A stretch of 64,000 nt of DNA from Haloimpatiens sp042688525 (GCF_042688525.2 NZ_JBHWAB010000001.1:3596001-3660000); one strand, 5' to 3'; positions 54,654-63,497 are shown, counted from the first letter of the stretch. The notes: generated by a model not told the origin, from the sequence alone. Translations and numbers: made by a program.

Positions 54654-55954
54654 CTAAAAAATTAATAAAATACTTTCTTTCAATAATGCTGTTAGTAATA
54701 TTAATTTGTTTTATTGGCAGCAGCTTTTTTTTATCTAAGTTCTATCTTAAAAGTGAATATGATGATCTACAATCTACAGCAAAAACTATACATGTTTCAC
54801 TAAAAGAAGGATATTCTTATGAAAACATTAATGTACATGCATTTCTAATAAAAGACGGACTTATTACACCAGTGGGACGTGGAAAGATGAAAATGATGGG
54901 GTTGTGGAGAAATGTTGATTTTTCACAATTATCTTATCAAGGAACCATTAAACTAACTGATGGACAACAATTTTTATATAGTAAACTTAATACGGAATTT
55001 GGAGAATTATTAGTTTTAAAAAATTTTAAATCTTCTTCAGATTACTTAAAATTTACTTATATAATTTTACTTTGTATATTTTTAATTACACTTATCATAT
55101 CGATCCCCTTGATATACTACATGGGAAAAAAATTCACAGATCCTATACTATACTTAAAAAATATATCTAATGAAATTGCACATGGTAATTTTAATACAGA
55201 AATAAACGTAAATACTAATGATGAAATTGAAGATTTGTCACATAGCTTAAAACATATGTCTTCAAATTTAGAAAAAGAATATAAAATGCAAAGAGAATTT
55301 ATTGCAAATGTATCTCATGATTTTAAAACACCTCTTAGTATTATAAGAAATTATAGCGAAGCAATTACAGATGGCATGGTTATAGGAGATGAAGCTAAAG
55401 AATATTCTAATGAAATAATAAAAGAAGTGGATAGATTAAATTCTCTTATTATATCAATTATCCAACTTTCTAAACTTCAAGGCGGTAATTTAAATTTAAA
55501 TAAGAAGTATTTTAATATTAATACTCTACTTAAAGAATGTACAAATAAGTTTAAATATATTGCTCATCAAAAAAAAATCAACTTAATTTTACATTCACAA
55601 GATACTACTATATATGGTGATGAAAATTATATTTTAAGAGTTTTATATAACTTTCTAGATAATGCTCTAAAATTTAGTAAAGAAAATAGTAATATAACTA
55701 TTTCAACCTTAGTCTTAGAAAAATATGTAAAAGTTTCTATAATTGATAATGGCCTTGGAATACCCAAAGATATTATTGATGATATTTGGAACAGATATTA
55801 TAAACATAATAAAAAAGGCGGTATGGGATTAGGTCTTGCTATTTGTAGTGAAATTTTGAAACTCCATAATTTTAAATATGGTGTAAACAGTATTCCTAAT
55901 GAACGTACTGAATTTTACTTCACTGCACCTATAAGTCTGGATTCTAATTCTTAA
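54638..55954 (+). CDS. Sensor histidine kinase (HAMP, HisKA, HATPase)
   Basis: 438 residues. Membrane segments at about 10-32 and 143-165 enclose a small extracytoplasmic domain; HAMP about 165-218. The phospho-His is in NVSHDFKTPLS, the ATPase N box is YNFLDNALKFS, and G boxes are IDNGLGI and GGMGLGLAI. Partner of the overlapping response regulator. Confidence 0.93.
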   Translation: MFNRITKKLIKYFLSIMLLVILICFIGSSFFLSKFYLKSEYDDLQSTAKTIHVSLKEGYSYENINVHAFLIKDGLITPVGRGKMKMMGLWRNVDFSQLSYQGTIKLTDGQQFLYSKLNTEFGELLVLKNFKSSSDYLKFTYIILLCIFLITLIISIPLIYYMGKKFTDPILYLKNISNEIAHGNFNTEINVNTNDEIEDLSHSLKHMSSNLEKEYKMQREFIANVSHDFKTPLSIIRNYSEAITDGMVIGDEAKEYSNEIIKEVDRLNSLIISIIQLSKLQGGNLNLNKKYFNINTLLKECTNKFKYIAHQKKINLILHSQDTTIYGDENYILRVLYNFLDNALKFSKENSNITISTLVLEKYVKVSIIDNGLGIPKDIIDDIWNRYYKHNKKGGMGLGLAICSEILKLHNFKYGVNSIPNERTEFYFTAPISLDSNS

Positions 55955-55965
55955 ATTCCAGACTT
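55933..55965 (+). terminator. Terminator overlapping the kinase stop codon
   Basis: AAGTCTGG pairs with CCAGACTT followed by a T run; the left arm lies in the last codons of the kinase gene. Confidence 0.7.
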
Positions 55966-55972
55966 ATACTTT

Positions 55973-57226
55973 TTATATTTGTGAATTTATTCGTTGAAAA
56001 AATGCTTGTACACCCTTCCACCAATTCTTATCCTCTGCATATTTTCTATTAATCCATTTAAATGGATTAGCTCCTTTAGGAATATCATTGCAAATATTAA
56101 AAACTGTTCGAGCTGCTATTTCTGATGAATCATTTATATTAGTATTGTATTCTTGCCAACTATGAAATACATTGAAAGGGTTATTGCCTATTTTTTTAGC
56201 TTTAGATGTATTAACAGGAACAAAGTTCTGTTCTTGTCCTGTAATTGCAAAAAGTATAGTTGGATTTATATTAAAATCTTTAGCTGAATTTATAATTGCT
56301 GAAAAATAAGGTTCTTGTGCTAAAAGTGAATTTCTTTTATTTAAAAATCTTCTTAGTTTCTTCTGATTTACTTTCCTGTATTTCATATATTGTGGTACAT
56401 TAGAATTTATTTTTTTCCCTTTTAGTTTTTCTCCCACTCTGCTTTGATCTATATTCTTATTTATATCTTCAGCTTTATTCATATTATTTACTGAAGAACT
56501 GTTTAAATTCAAAACTCCAAAACCTACTAATCCTAATATGCAGAATGATATACTACAACTTAAAACAATCTTTCTAATATTTAGTTTTACTTGCTTTAAT
56601 ACTATATCTTTTCCTGTTTCTCTTAAATAATATTCATCTTTCTGTTTCTCTTTTAAATAATATTTGTCATTATGTACTTTTTCGTCTACATCTATTATAT
56701 TGTAATTATCTTGTTGTACTTTTTCTACATCTTCATTACTTAATGTTTGCTCATTCTCATATCTTTTATCATAATCAAATTCATTTTGTTTCTTATTTAA
56801 ATTATCTTCTTCGTGGTTTTTTATTTCTACAAAAATTTGAAGTGACTTAAGAAAATCTATCAATTGATTTTCTTCTATATCTACTTCCAGTTGAATATTT
56901 AACCATTTTAATAATTCACTAATTGAATAATTATTTAGATTTTTATTTTGACTCACATAGCAAGTAAAAATATCATATAAAACCATGGACTGTTTACCAT
57001 TAAGAATTGTACTTTTTAATACTTGAACTTTTATATCATGAACCATGTTACTATTTATTCCATCTAAATATTTATCTATAGCTTTATTAATAGTAGAAGA
57101 TAAAATACTTGCTCTTTTTTTTGTATCTACTTGTGAAAACTTATTATCTATATATTTTTTTAGAATAGCTATATCATGTCTATTTATTACTTTTGTATTC
57201 TTTAAACAATTAATAAAATCATTCAT
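55973..57226 (-). CDS. Membrane-anchored glucosaminidase-like cell-wall hydrolase
   Basis: 417 residues. An N-terminal cytoplasmic region of unknown type (1-210), one membrane span (about 218-238, IVLSCSISFCILGLVGFGVL), a linker, then a C-terminal domain (about 295-415) with ATVLFAIT-like QEQNFVP, NNPFNVFHSWQEYNTN and YAEDKNWWKGVQAFFQRIN, as in beta-N-acetylglucosaminidase (GH73-like) domains. The inside-out orientation with a large cytoplasmic N-terminal half is unusual and could link wall turnover to an internal signal. Confidence 0.7.
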   Translation of the reverse strand: MNDFINCLKNTKVINRHDIAILKKYIDNKFSQVDTKKRASILSSTINKAIDKYLDGINSNMVHDIKVQVLKSTILNGKQSMVLYDIFTCYVSQNKNLNNYSISELLKWLNIQLEVDIEENQLIDFLKSLQIFVEIKNHEEDNLNKKQNEFDYDKRYENEQTLSNEDVEKVQQDNYNIIDVDEKVHNDKYYLKEKQKDEYYLRETGKDIVLKQVKLNIRKIVLSCSISFCILGLVGFGVLNLNSSSVNNMNKAEDINKNIDQSRVGEKLKGKKINSNVPQYMKYRKVNQKKLRRFLNKRNSLLAQEPYFSAIINSAKDFNINPTILFAITGQEQNFVPVNTSKAKKIGNNPFNVFHSWQEYNTNINDSSEIAARTVFNICNDIPKGANPFKWINRKYAEDKNWWKGVQAFFQRINSQI

Positions 57227-57354
57227 TATTATACCAACTCACTGCATTTTATGGCAAATACTGTCTAATTGATTTTATCGAATATATTTACTTTTTCTTT
57301 AAAAACAAGACATGTCTTGGCAAAAGGTTATATAAAATAAAAGTATATATATCT

Positions 57355-57579
57355 CTATTTTTCTCCTGTTCCCTGTTTCCCACAACCTTGTCCAAATTTT
57401 ATGGAATGTATTTCTCCATTACTAGCCCAATTATCCCTGGAATATTCATCTATTACAATTGTTACCCATTCCGGTTTTACATCTAAAACACGAACTATCT
57501 CTTTTGTAATACCGTCTACTAATTCTCTCTTTTGTTCTAGAGATCTACCCTTTGTCATCTTAATATTGATAAATGGCAT
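57355..57579 (-). CDS. 4-oxalocrotonate tautomerase family protein
   Basis: 74 residues from the ATG at 57579 with GGGGGAA upstream, giving MPFINIKMTKGR, whose Pro2 becomes the catalytic N-terminal proline. The family pattern SLEQKRELVDGITKEIVRVL and KPEWVTIVIDEY follows. It probably tautomerises a small keto acid; the substrate is unknown. Confidence 0.93.
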   Translation of the reverse strand: MPFINIKMTKGRSLEQKRELVDGITKEIVRVLDVKPEWVTIVIDEYSRDNWASNGEIHSIKFGQGCGKQGTGEK

Positions 57580-57619
57580 ATTTATTCCCCCTATATTCAT
57601 TAATACTAGCCGCTTGCAA

Positions 57620-57650
57620 AATTCCTAAACCCGTTAGGGTTCAAGGAATT
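57620..57650 (+). repeat. Hairpin just inside the IS left end
   Basis: AATTCCT and AGGAATT with nested AACCC and GGGTT give a stable stem upstream of the transposase. It may block outside transcription from entering the element. Confidence 0.55.
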
Positions 57651-57734
57651 ACAAGTTTTATCAAAAAGGATTTCCCCCACTTAATGTCGAATATATATAA
57701 TAACCACAAAATATAAATTCTTGGAGGTATCCTT

Positions 57735-59156
57735 ATGATCAATATTAAAAATCAAATTCATTTATGTGACGTTTATGAAGAAGTCGTAGACTGTTTTCAA
57801 GAAAACAAACCTAAATTTATAAACTTATTCGAAAAACATATAAATTTAAAAATATTAATTCCTCAAAGTTTTTATAATGACTACTATTCTTCAACTGGTA
57901 GACCAAGAGATTATTCTCTTTCCTCAATGCTAACCGCATTGATAATTCAAAAAATACTTGGCCTATCTGAAACTGAAACATTTATTACTATATTAAAACT
58001 ATCTAGTGAACTACGCTCACTCTGTGAATTCACTACTATACCTAATGAATCACAGTTTTCTAGATTTAAATCTAATTTTCTTCAACATATTCATAATTTT
58101 TTCAATCATTTAGTTAATATTACTGAACCTATTTGTAAAAACCTTAATTCTGAATTATCTAAAATAATAATTGCTGATACTACTGGCATTGAAGCTTATG
58201 TTAAAGAAAATAATCCTAAATATTTCGAATCTCTTTTAAACACTGGCAAAACTGCTAAAAAGAAAAATTCAAATATTATTCCTCATAAATTTGCTTGTAG
58301 TAAAATGCCTAAACAAACATTTGCTAACTCTGAAATTAAGCTTTCCTATATTAATGGTCATTATTGTTATGCCCTTAAGGCAACCACCCTTGTTAATGGT
58401 CTTGGAATCTTAAGACACATTGATTTTAACGATACTCAATTAATGGATTTTGAAAACAATAACTCTGGTGAACAAGCTAAAGATGAGTATGATTCAAAAA
58501 CCTTAATTCCTATAATGAGACGTTATTTCGCTATGCATCAAGATTTCAAATATAATTATTTTCTAGGTGATGCTGCTTATGATTGTGATGACAATTATAA
58601 ATATCTAATTGAAGATTGCAACACAATACCTATTATTCCAATTAATCCTCGAAATTCATCTGATTTACCACAGCCTAGCGGCTTTACTGATGATGGAGTT
58701 CCATTATGTCCGAAGGACTCTTCTCTTCCCATGAAATTTGATGGAATTACAAGAGAAAAAGGACGTTCTATGCGAGTCAAATGGATTTGCCCTAAATCTA
58801 AGAAAGTAAATATTAAAGGTAAAACTCAATATATACTCTCATGTAAAAATCCATGTACTCCTTCTCCTTGTGGAAGAATATATCATCCAACAATCAATAA
58901 AGAATTTAGACTTAATTGTCCTGTTCCAAGAAACTCAGAAAAATCGACTAAACTATATAAAATTAGAACTATTACTGAAAGAACTAATAATATTATTAAA
59001 CATCCCCTAGGTCTATCGACCTTAAAGATTAATAAAACGTATTCTTTAAAATCTGAATTATTATTAGCTGGTATAACTCAATTAATTGCTGTAATCATTA
59101 GTTATAAAATTAATAATAAAAACAAGATACTCTCAATAAAATCATTAGTTGCCTAA
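57735..59156 (+). CDS. IS1182-type DDE transposase
   Basis: 473 residues. An N-terminal DUF772-like region (SSTGRPRDYSLSSMLTALIIQ, LGLSETETFI), then the DDE nuclease core: Asp in IIADTTGIEAYV, Asp in FLGDAAYDCD, and Glu in ITERTNNIIKHPLGL. A Cys/zinc-like insert (LSCKNPCTPSPCGRIYHP) sits before the Glu. GGAGG precedes the ATG. Family naming (IS1182/IS5-like) is from motif recall. Confidence 0.88.
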   Translation: MINIKNQIHLCDVYEEVVDCFQENKPKFINLFEKHINLKILIPQSFYNDYYSSTGRPRDYSLSSMLTALIIQKILGLSETETFITILKLSSELRSLCEFTTIPNESQFSRFKSNFLQHIHNFFNHLVNITEPICKNLNSELSKIIIADTTGIEAYVKENNPKYFESLLNTGKTAKKKNSNIIPHKFACSKMPKQTFANSEIKLSYINGHYCYALKATTLVNGLGILRHIDFNDTQLMDFENNNSGEQAKDEYDSKTLIPIMRRYFAMHQDFKYNYFLGDAAYDCDDNYKYLIEDCNTIPIIPINPRNSSDLPQPSGFTDDGVPLCPKDSSLPMKFDGITREKGRSMRVKWICPKSKKVNIKGKTQYILSCKNPCTPSPCGRIYHPTINKEFRLNCPVPRNSEKSTKLYKIRTITERTNNIIKHPLGLSTLKINKTYSLKSELLLAGITQLIAVIISYKINNKNKILSIKSLVA

Positions 59157-59238
59157 GCTTTAACTCATTTTTAAAAATTTAATATTGATCTCTTAGATCA
59201 GTATTTATTTTTTTAAACTATTAGTTTTGCAATCAGCT

Positions 59239-59589
59239 ATTAAATTTTTAATATTTTATTTTAATAAATTATACCTTTTATCTTTATTTTTCAAAAAAAT
59301 ATATATTTTATCCATATATTATAATTATTATATGTTTTTACCATAACAATTTCAATATTTAAATAATATGTTAAAATTTATTACTCTATATGTATTTTTA
59401 AAATAAAAATTGCTAACTATTTATTCAAACACTTTCTATAGAATATATAATTCACATAAATTAACAACTATTTTTATTATCCAAAATTAAGTAATCAAAT
59501 AATAATAATACAATTGGTAAAAATTATGATAAACTATTATTATACAATATTTTGCATTTATTTTATGAAAACTCAGGGGGAATTATATA
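59239..59589. other. AT-rich intergenic region
   Basis: 351 bp after the IS. Almost pure A/T. It contains no repeat family member or recognisable regulatory site except the GGGGG ribosome site of the folate gene at its end. Confidence 0.5.
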
Positions 59590-60138
59590 ATGATGGATAA
59601 AAATACTTTACGAAAACTTATGAAAGAAAAAAGAAAAAATATAAAACCTGATATAAGAAAAATGATGGATGAACAGATGTATAATAATGTAATTAATAGT
59701 AATCTATATAAAAATGCTAAAACTATTTTTATTTTTGTAAGTTATAATAATGAAGTGAATACTCACAATATAATTAAGCAAGCTATAAGAGATGATAAAA
59801 CTTTATGTGTTCCTAAAGTTATTTCCAAGGAAAGTGGAATGATATCTATTCAAATAAACGATTTTACTGACTTAGAACATGGTGCTTATGGCATTTTGGA
59901 ACCTAAAGAATATTGTTCAAAAATTAATCCTAAAAAAATTGATTTAGCTTTTGTTCCAGGTCTTGCGTTCGATAAAAATGGAGGTAGAATTGGTTATGGT
60001 GGTGGTTTTTATGATCGTTTTCTCAAACTAATTCCTAAAAATTGCCCTATAATAGGATTAGGATATAAAATTCAAATAATAGATGAAATACCTATGGATG
60101 AAAATGATATTAAACTCAATAATTTAATTACAGATTAA
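59590..60138 (+). CDS. 5-formyltetrahydrofolate cyclo-ligase
   Basis: 182 residues. ATP-binding/active region FVPGLAFDKNGGRIGYGGGFYDRFL is diagnostic; N-terminus KNTLRKLMKEKRKNI is typical. It converts 5-formyl-THF to 5,10-methenyl-THF using ATP. GGGGGAA precedes the start; the ATG at 59593 is an equally possible start. Confidence 0.95.
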   Translation: MMDKNTLRKLMKEKRKNIKPDIRKMMDEQMYNNVINSNLYKNAKTIFIFVSYNNEVNTHNIIKQAIRDDKTLCVPKVISKESGMISIQINDFTDLEHGAYGILEPKEYCSKINPKKIDLAFVPGLAFDKNGGRIGYGGGFYDRFLKLIPKNCPIIGLGYKIQIIDEIPMDENDIKLNNLITD

Positions 60139-60190
60139 AAATAAAATACTGAACTTTAATAATTAGTGAATTAACTTTGTAAGTTATTAA

Positions 60191-60335
60191 CTCAACTTTC
60201 GCAGGTGAAAAACAGCTGCTACGAGAAATTATATCTTGCTCAGAAACCTTTCACTTCAGCAACAAGTTCAAATGTTTCTTACGCAACATATCATTTCCCT
60301 TCGCTAGACAGTATTTTTTTACTGCAAAAGTTGAA
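60191..60335. mobile_element. Palindromic MITE, internally deleted copy 8 (145 bp)
   Basis: Ends CTCAACTTTCGCAG and CTGCAAAAGTTGAA. A perfect 7-bp duplication TTATTAA lies at 60184-60190 and 60336-60342. The centre of the 257-bp type is missing. It ends 39 bp before the RNA-ligase-like gene start. Confidence 0.92.
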
Positions 60336-60374
60336 TTATTAATTTATATAACTTATTAAGAAAGGATGTTTCTA

Positions 60375-60917
60375 ATGAATAAGATTAGATTTGTCATAGT
60401 TTGTCTCATTAAAAAAGAACCTCTTAAATTGCACGAAACTTTAATAAATCAAATAGATTTTAAATTTGGAGTTAAGCGTCAAAAGCTTCCTGCACATTTT
60501 ACTATAAAAGCTCCTTTTGAACTTGAAAATATAGATAATGTTAATGAATTAGAAAATTTAATAGAAAACTTCTGTAAAAATAACCACAAACAAAAAATAG
60601 ATATAGATGGATTTAACCACTTTAGTGATAGAGTTATTTATATGAATATTAATCCATCCAAAGAAGCAGTTGAAATACATGATAAATTTATTGATCAATT
60701 AAAAACATTACATTGGCTTGAGTGGAGAAAAAATGATGGTAAAAATAAAACTTTCCATTGTACTGTAGCAACAAAATTTAAATCTAATAAATTTAATGAT
60801 ATATGGAACTTTGTCTCAAAGTATAATCCTCATTTCAATTTATATTTTGACAATATTTCTATCTTAAAGTGGAATAACCGTAGATGGGAAACGTATAGAG
60901 AATTTAAATTATCATAA
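60375..60917 (+). CDS. 2'-5' RNA ligase / cyclic phosphodiesterase family protein
   Basis: 180 residues from an ATG at 60375 with AAAGGA upstream. Two HxT motifs, HFTIKAPF and HCTVATKF, mark the 2H phosphoesterase superfamily. These enzymes act on 2',3'-cyclic phosphate RNA ends or cyclic phosphonucleotides; the true substrate is unknown. Palindromic elements flank it on both sides, and its stop codon is the first three bases of the second element's target duplication. Confidence 0.88.
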   Translation: MNKIRFVIVCLIKKEPLKLHETLINQIDFKFGVKRQKLPAHFTIKAPFELENIDNVNELENLIENFCKNNHKQKIDIDGFNHFSDRVIYMNINPSKEAVEIHDKFIDQLKTLHWLEWRKNDGKNKTFHCTVATKFKSNKFNDIWNFVSKYNPHFNLYFDNISILKWNNRRWETYREFKLS

Positions 60918-60921
60918 ATTA

Positions 60922-61005
60922 TTCAACTTTCGCAGTAAATATTGGTCGTTTCTATAAATGATATTTTGCTACGTTAAGAGATATTTTTGTCCTGCGAAAG
61001 TTGAG
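60922..61005. mobile_element. Palindromic MITE, minimal copy 9 (84 bp)
   Basis: Ends TTCAACTTTCGCAG and CTGCGAAAGTTGAG. Flanking heptamers TAAATTA and TAACTTA differ at one base. Shortest copy in the window, showing that little more than the ends is retained. Confidence 0.85.
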
Positions 61006-61030
61006 TAACTTATTATTTCTATTAACTGTT

Positions 61031-61228
61031 TCATTTAGCCAACAATGTTCCTACAAAAAAACATACCACCATAAACCCTACTAATCCAAAAGCTATAAAC
61101 CACCCTTTATAACTTTGATTATTATTTCTTGTATTATTCTCCTGATCCTTTGCTATTAATTTTGTACCACACTTCTTACAATAATTATCCTCAGGAGCTA
61201 TTGGTGTACCACAATTACGACAAATCAT
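61031..61228 (-). CDS. Zinc-ribbon membrane protein
   Basis: 65 residues. An N-terminal zinc ribbon (CRNCGTPIAPEDNYCKKCG) and one C-terminal membrane span (about 42-62). Function unknown. It starts from an ATG with AGGTGG upstream. Confidence 0.85.
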   Translation of the reverse strand: MICRNCGTPIAPEDNYCKKCGTKLIAKDQENNTRNNNQSYKGWFIAFGLVGFMVVCFFVGTLLAK

Positions 61229-61470
61229 TATACCCCACCACCTTTCAGAAAACTAAAAATGTTCTGAATATTTAAAGTCTGTTTTGCACCTCTCATATAA
61301 ATTTTTATTGTTACTCTCAACTAATTTTATACCACCCTAATAATACCTATAAATATATTATAAAGCTATTTTCATATTTTTTCTATATTTAATTTATTAT
61401 TCAATAAATGTATTTTAAATCAATTTAAATTAGATTGGAAACTTTTAGTGTATTCAAGAACTAATTGTAG

Positions 61471-61565
61471 GACCTGTCCCTTTGTTTTCCCCTTAATTAT
61501 AAGGATTTTTCCTTTAATTTTTACGACCTGTCCCTTTAAGAAATAAAAAAATAAAGACCTGTCCC
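61471..61565. repeat. Three copies of GACCTGTCCC with palindromic spacer
   Basis: GACCTGTCCC at 61471-61480, 61525-61534 and 61556-61565, in an otherwise AT-rich 379-bp gap (61229-61607) with no gene. The first two flank AAGGATTTTTCCTT, a small hairpin. The GC-rich decamer stands out and looks like the end of a REP-like or IS200-associated element, based on recall of similar repeats in clostridia. Confidence 0.6.
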
Positions 61566-61607
61566 CTATAATAAATGAGACAAATCTTTACTATTATTAG
61601 TTTTATG

Positions 61608-61835
61608 CTATAAATATTTTTTTATTTCTTCTGACTTAAGTACTCTACCAGATACTTTTACCTTTTCATCAACAACCAACGCAGGAGTTGTCATTACACC
61701 ATAAGCCATAATTTCCTTAAAATCTTCTACTTTTTGTATTTCAGCATTAATACCTAGTTCTTGTACTGCTTTTTGTGTATTAGCCTCCATCTCTTTGCAT
61801 TTGCTGCATCCTGATCCTAAAATTTTGATAATCAT
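61608..61835 (-). CDS. Thioredoxin-fold redox protein (MTH895/TM0996 family)
   Basis: 75 residues. The active-site motif GSGCSKCKEME and the cis-proline region TTPALVVD are typical of small thioredoxin-like proteins. Encoded 95 bp downstream of a DUF318 permease on the same strand, a recurrent pairing in metal/arsenic or sulfur operons. Confidence 0.92.
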   Translation of the reverse strand: MIIKILGSGCSKCKEMEANTQKAVQELGINAEIQKVEDFKEIMAYGVMTTPALVVDEKVKVSGRVLKSEEIKKYL

Positions 61836-61930
61836 ATTAATAAACCTCCTATAATTAATTCTTATCTAAAATTTAAGTATAACTTAAAAATTATCTAATT
61901 ATACAAAATTAATTTTATATATGCTTTATT

Positions 61931-62899
61931 TTATATTAAAATATGCGCAACTGAATTAAATAAATATCCCACTAATATTATTGCGATTCCTGTTACAATA
62001 ACAAATGCAGTTATTAACTTAGGTTTTATAACTTTTCTAAGAAGTATCATTTCTGGAAGTGAGAGAGCTGTTACTGCCATCATAAATGCCATTGCTGTAC
62101 CAATTCCCACTCCTTTATTCATAAGTGCTTCTGCAATAGGTATTGTTCCAATTGCATTAGAATATAACGGAATACCGCACACTACTGCAACAAACACAGC
62201 TAGTGGATTATGTGGTCCTGCATACTTTGAAAGTACTTCTTCTGGTGCCCATCCATGAATGACTGCTCCAATACCTATTCCTATTAAAAGAAATATCCAA
62301 ATCCTTTTTACAATATCTTTTACATTTTGTATAGCAAACTCTATTCTTTCTTTTCTAGTTAAACTTTTAATATCTGCTTCTCCCATTTTAATTTGATAAA
62401 CATACTCTTCTACCTGTTTTTCCATGTGTAATTTATCAATTATTATTCCTCCTACTACTCCAATTATAACTCCTGTAATTACATAAAAAATTGCTATTTT
62501 CCATCCAAAAGAAGCTAACAGTACTGCAAAAGCTGCTTCATTAACTATTGGTGATGTTATTAAAAATGAAAATGTAACTCCTAATGGTATACCAGCTTCA
62601 ACAAAACCTATAAAAAGTGGCACCGAAGAACAAGAACAAAATGGTGTAACAATTCCAAGCAAAGATGCCATTATGTTACCTTTTATGCCTCCAAATTTCT
62701 CTAATATTTTTTTAGTTCTTTCAGCTGGAAAATAACTTCTTATGTATGATATACAAAATATCATAAAACCCAATAAAATAATTATTTTTATACTATCATA
62801 GAAAAAGAAATGTATGCTTGATCCTAATGTAGTATTCATTGAAATTCTGAAGACTTTTTCAACTAATAATTGTATAAGCCTATCTAACCATGTAAACAT
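61931..62899 (-). CDS. DUF318-family permease (ArsP-like)
   Basis: 322 residues with about eight membrane segments. The conserved box TPFCSCSSVPLFIGFVEAGIPLGVTFSFLITSPIVNEAA marks the DUF318/ArsP permease family, which includes organoarsenical exporters. GGGGG precedes the ATG. It forms a group with the ArsR regulator upstream and the thioredoxin downstream. The substrate is not known here. Confidence 0.93.
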   Translation of the reverse strand: MFTWLDRLIQLLVEKVFRISMNTTLGSSIHFFFYDSIKIIILLGFMIFCISYIRSYFPAERTKKILEKFGGIKGNIMASLLGIVTPFCSCSSVPLFIGFVEAGIPLGVTFSFLITSPIVNEAAFAVLLASFGWKIAIFYVITGVIIGVVGGIIIDKLHMEKQVEEYVYQIKMGEADIKSLTRKERIEFAIQNVKDIVKRIWIFLLIGIGIGAVIHGWAPEEVLSKYAGPHNPLAVFVAVVCGIPLYSNAIGTIPIAEALMNKGVGIGTAMAFMMAVTALSLPEMILLRKVIKPKLITAFVIVTGIAIILVGYLFNSVAHILI

Positions 62900-63092
62900 G
62901 TTATTCCCCCCAAAATTTTATTTTTATATAATTAATTATCATAATAAAATATAGTTTATACTAATTCAGAGTATTTATGCTTATAATCGAATATAATCAT
63001 ATATTATTTAAACCTCATATGGTATTTTTCATTAATTTTTATACATATATGAGTTAATATATTCAACATTTTGATACAAACATTTTTTTAAA

Positions 63093-63497
63093 TTATTTTT
63101 TGTTGCATTTACATTTTTTTCTAATTAATTGTACAACTTCTTCTTTGTTTTCTCTTATGTTTTTACAATTAAGATTACTCTCTCTGTATTTTTTAAGTAT
63201 CTTTATATCTTCCATACATTTATTGTTTGTTTTTATTTTCTCTATTAAATAATTATATAATAATTTATTTTCTTTAATAAATTCTTTATCTATATAATAA
63301 TAAATCCACTGAGATTTTTTATCATAGTTTATAATTTTTGCAGTTTTTAACCTATTTAAGTGTCTAGAAGCATTAGATTGAGTTATATCTAAAATTGTTT
63401 CAATTTCACATACACAAAGTTGTTCTTGACTTAATATATTAAACATTCTAATTCTTGTATCATCTCCTAGTACTTTAAAAATATCTACAAAATTCAT
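63093..63497 (-). CDS. ArsR-family repressor
   Basis: 134 residues. Winged helix DDTRIRMFNILSQEQLCVCEIETILDITQSNASRHLNRLKTAKII with the ELCVCE-like metal motif (LCVCEIE), the signature of ArsR/SmtB sensors. A Lys/Cys-rich C-terminal tail ends KKCKCNKK. AGGAG precedes the start. Likely represses the permease and thioredoxin genes; a shared TATATGAGT motif occurs in both upstream regions. Confidence 0.92.
   Translation of the reverse strand: MNFVDIFKVLGDDTRIRMFNILSQEQLCVCEIETILDITQSNASRHLNRLKTAKIINYDKKSQWIYYYIDKEFIKENKLLYNYLIEKIKTNNKCMEDIKILKKYRESNLNCKNIRENKEEVVQLIRKKCKCNKK

Larger units (their letters stand above)
57608..59238 (+). mobile_element. IS1182-type insertion sequence (about 1631 bp)
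   Basis: Imperfect inverted repeats: AGCCGCTTGCAAAATTCCTA at the left and AGCTGATTGCAAAACTAATA (reverse complement of the right end), 15 of 20 matching. They enclose one intact transposase. No convincing target duplication is visible, so the exact ends are provisional. Confidence 0.7.
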
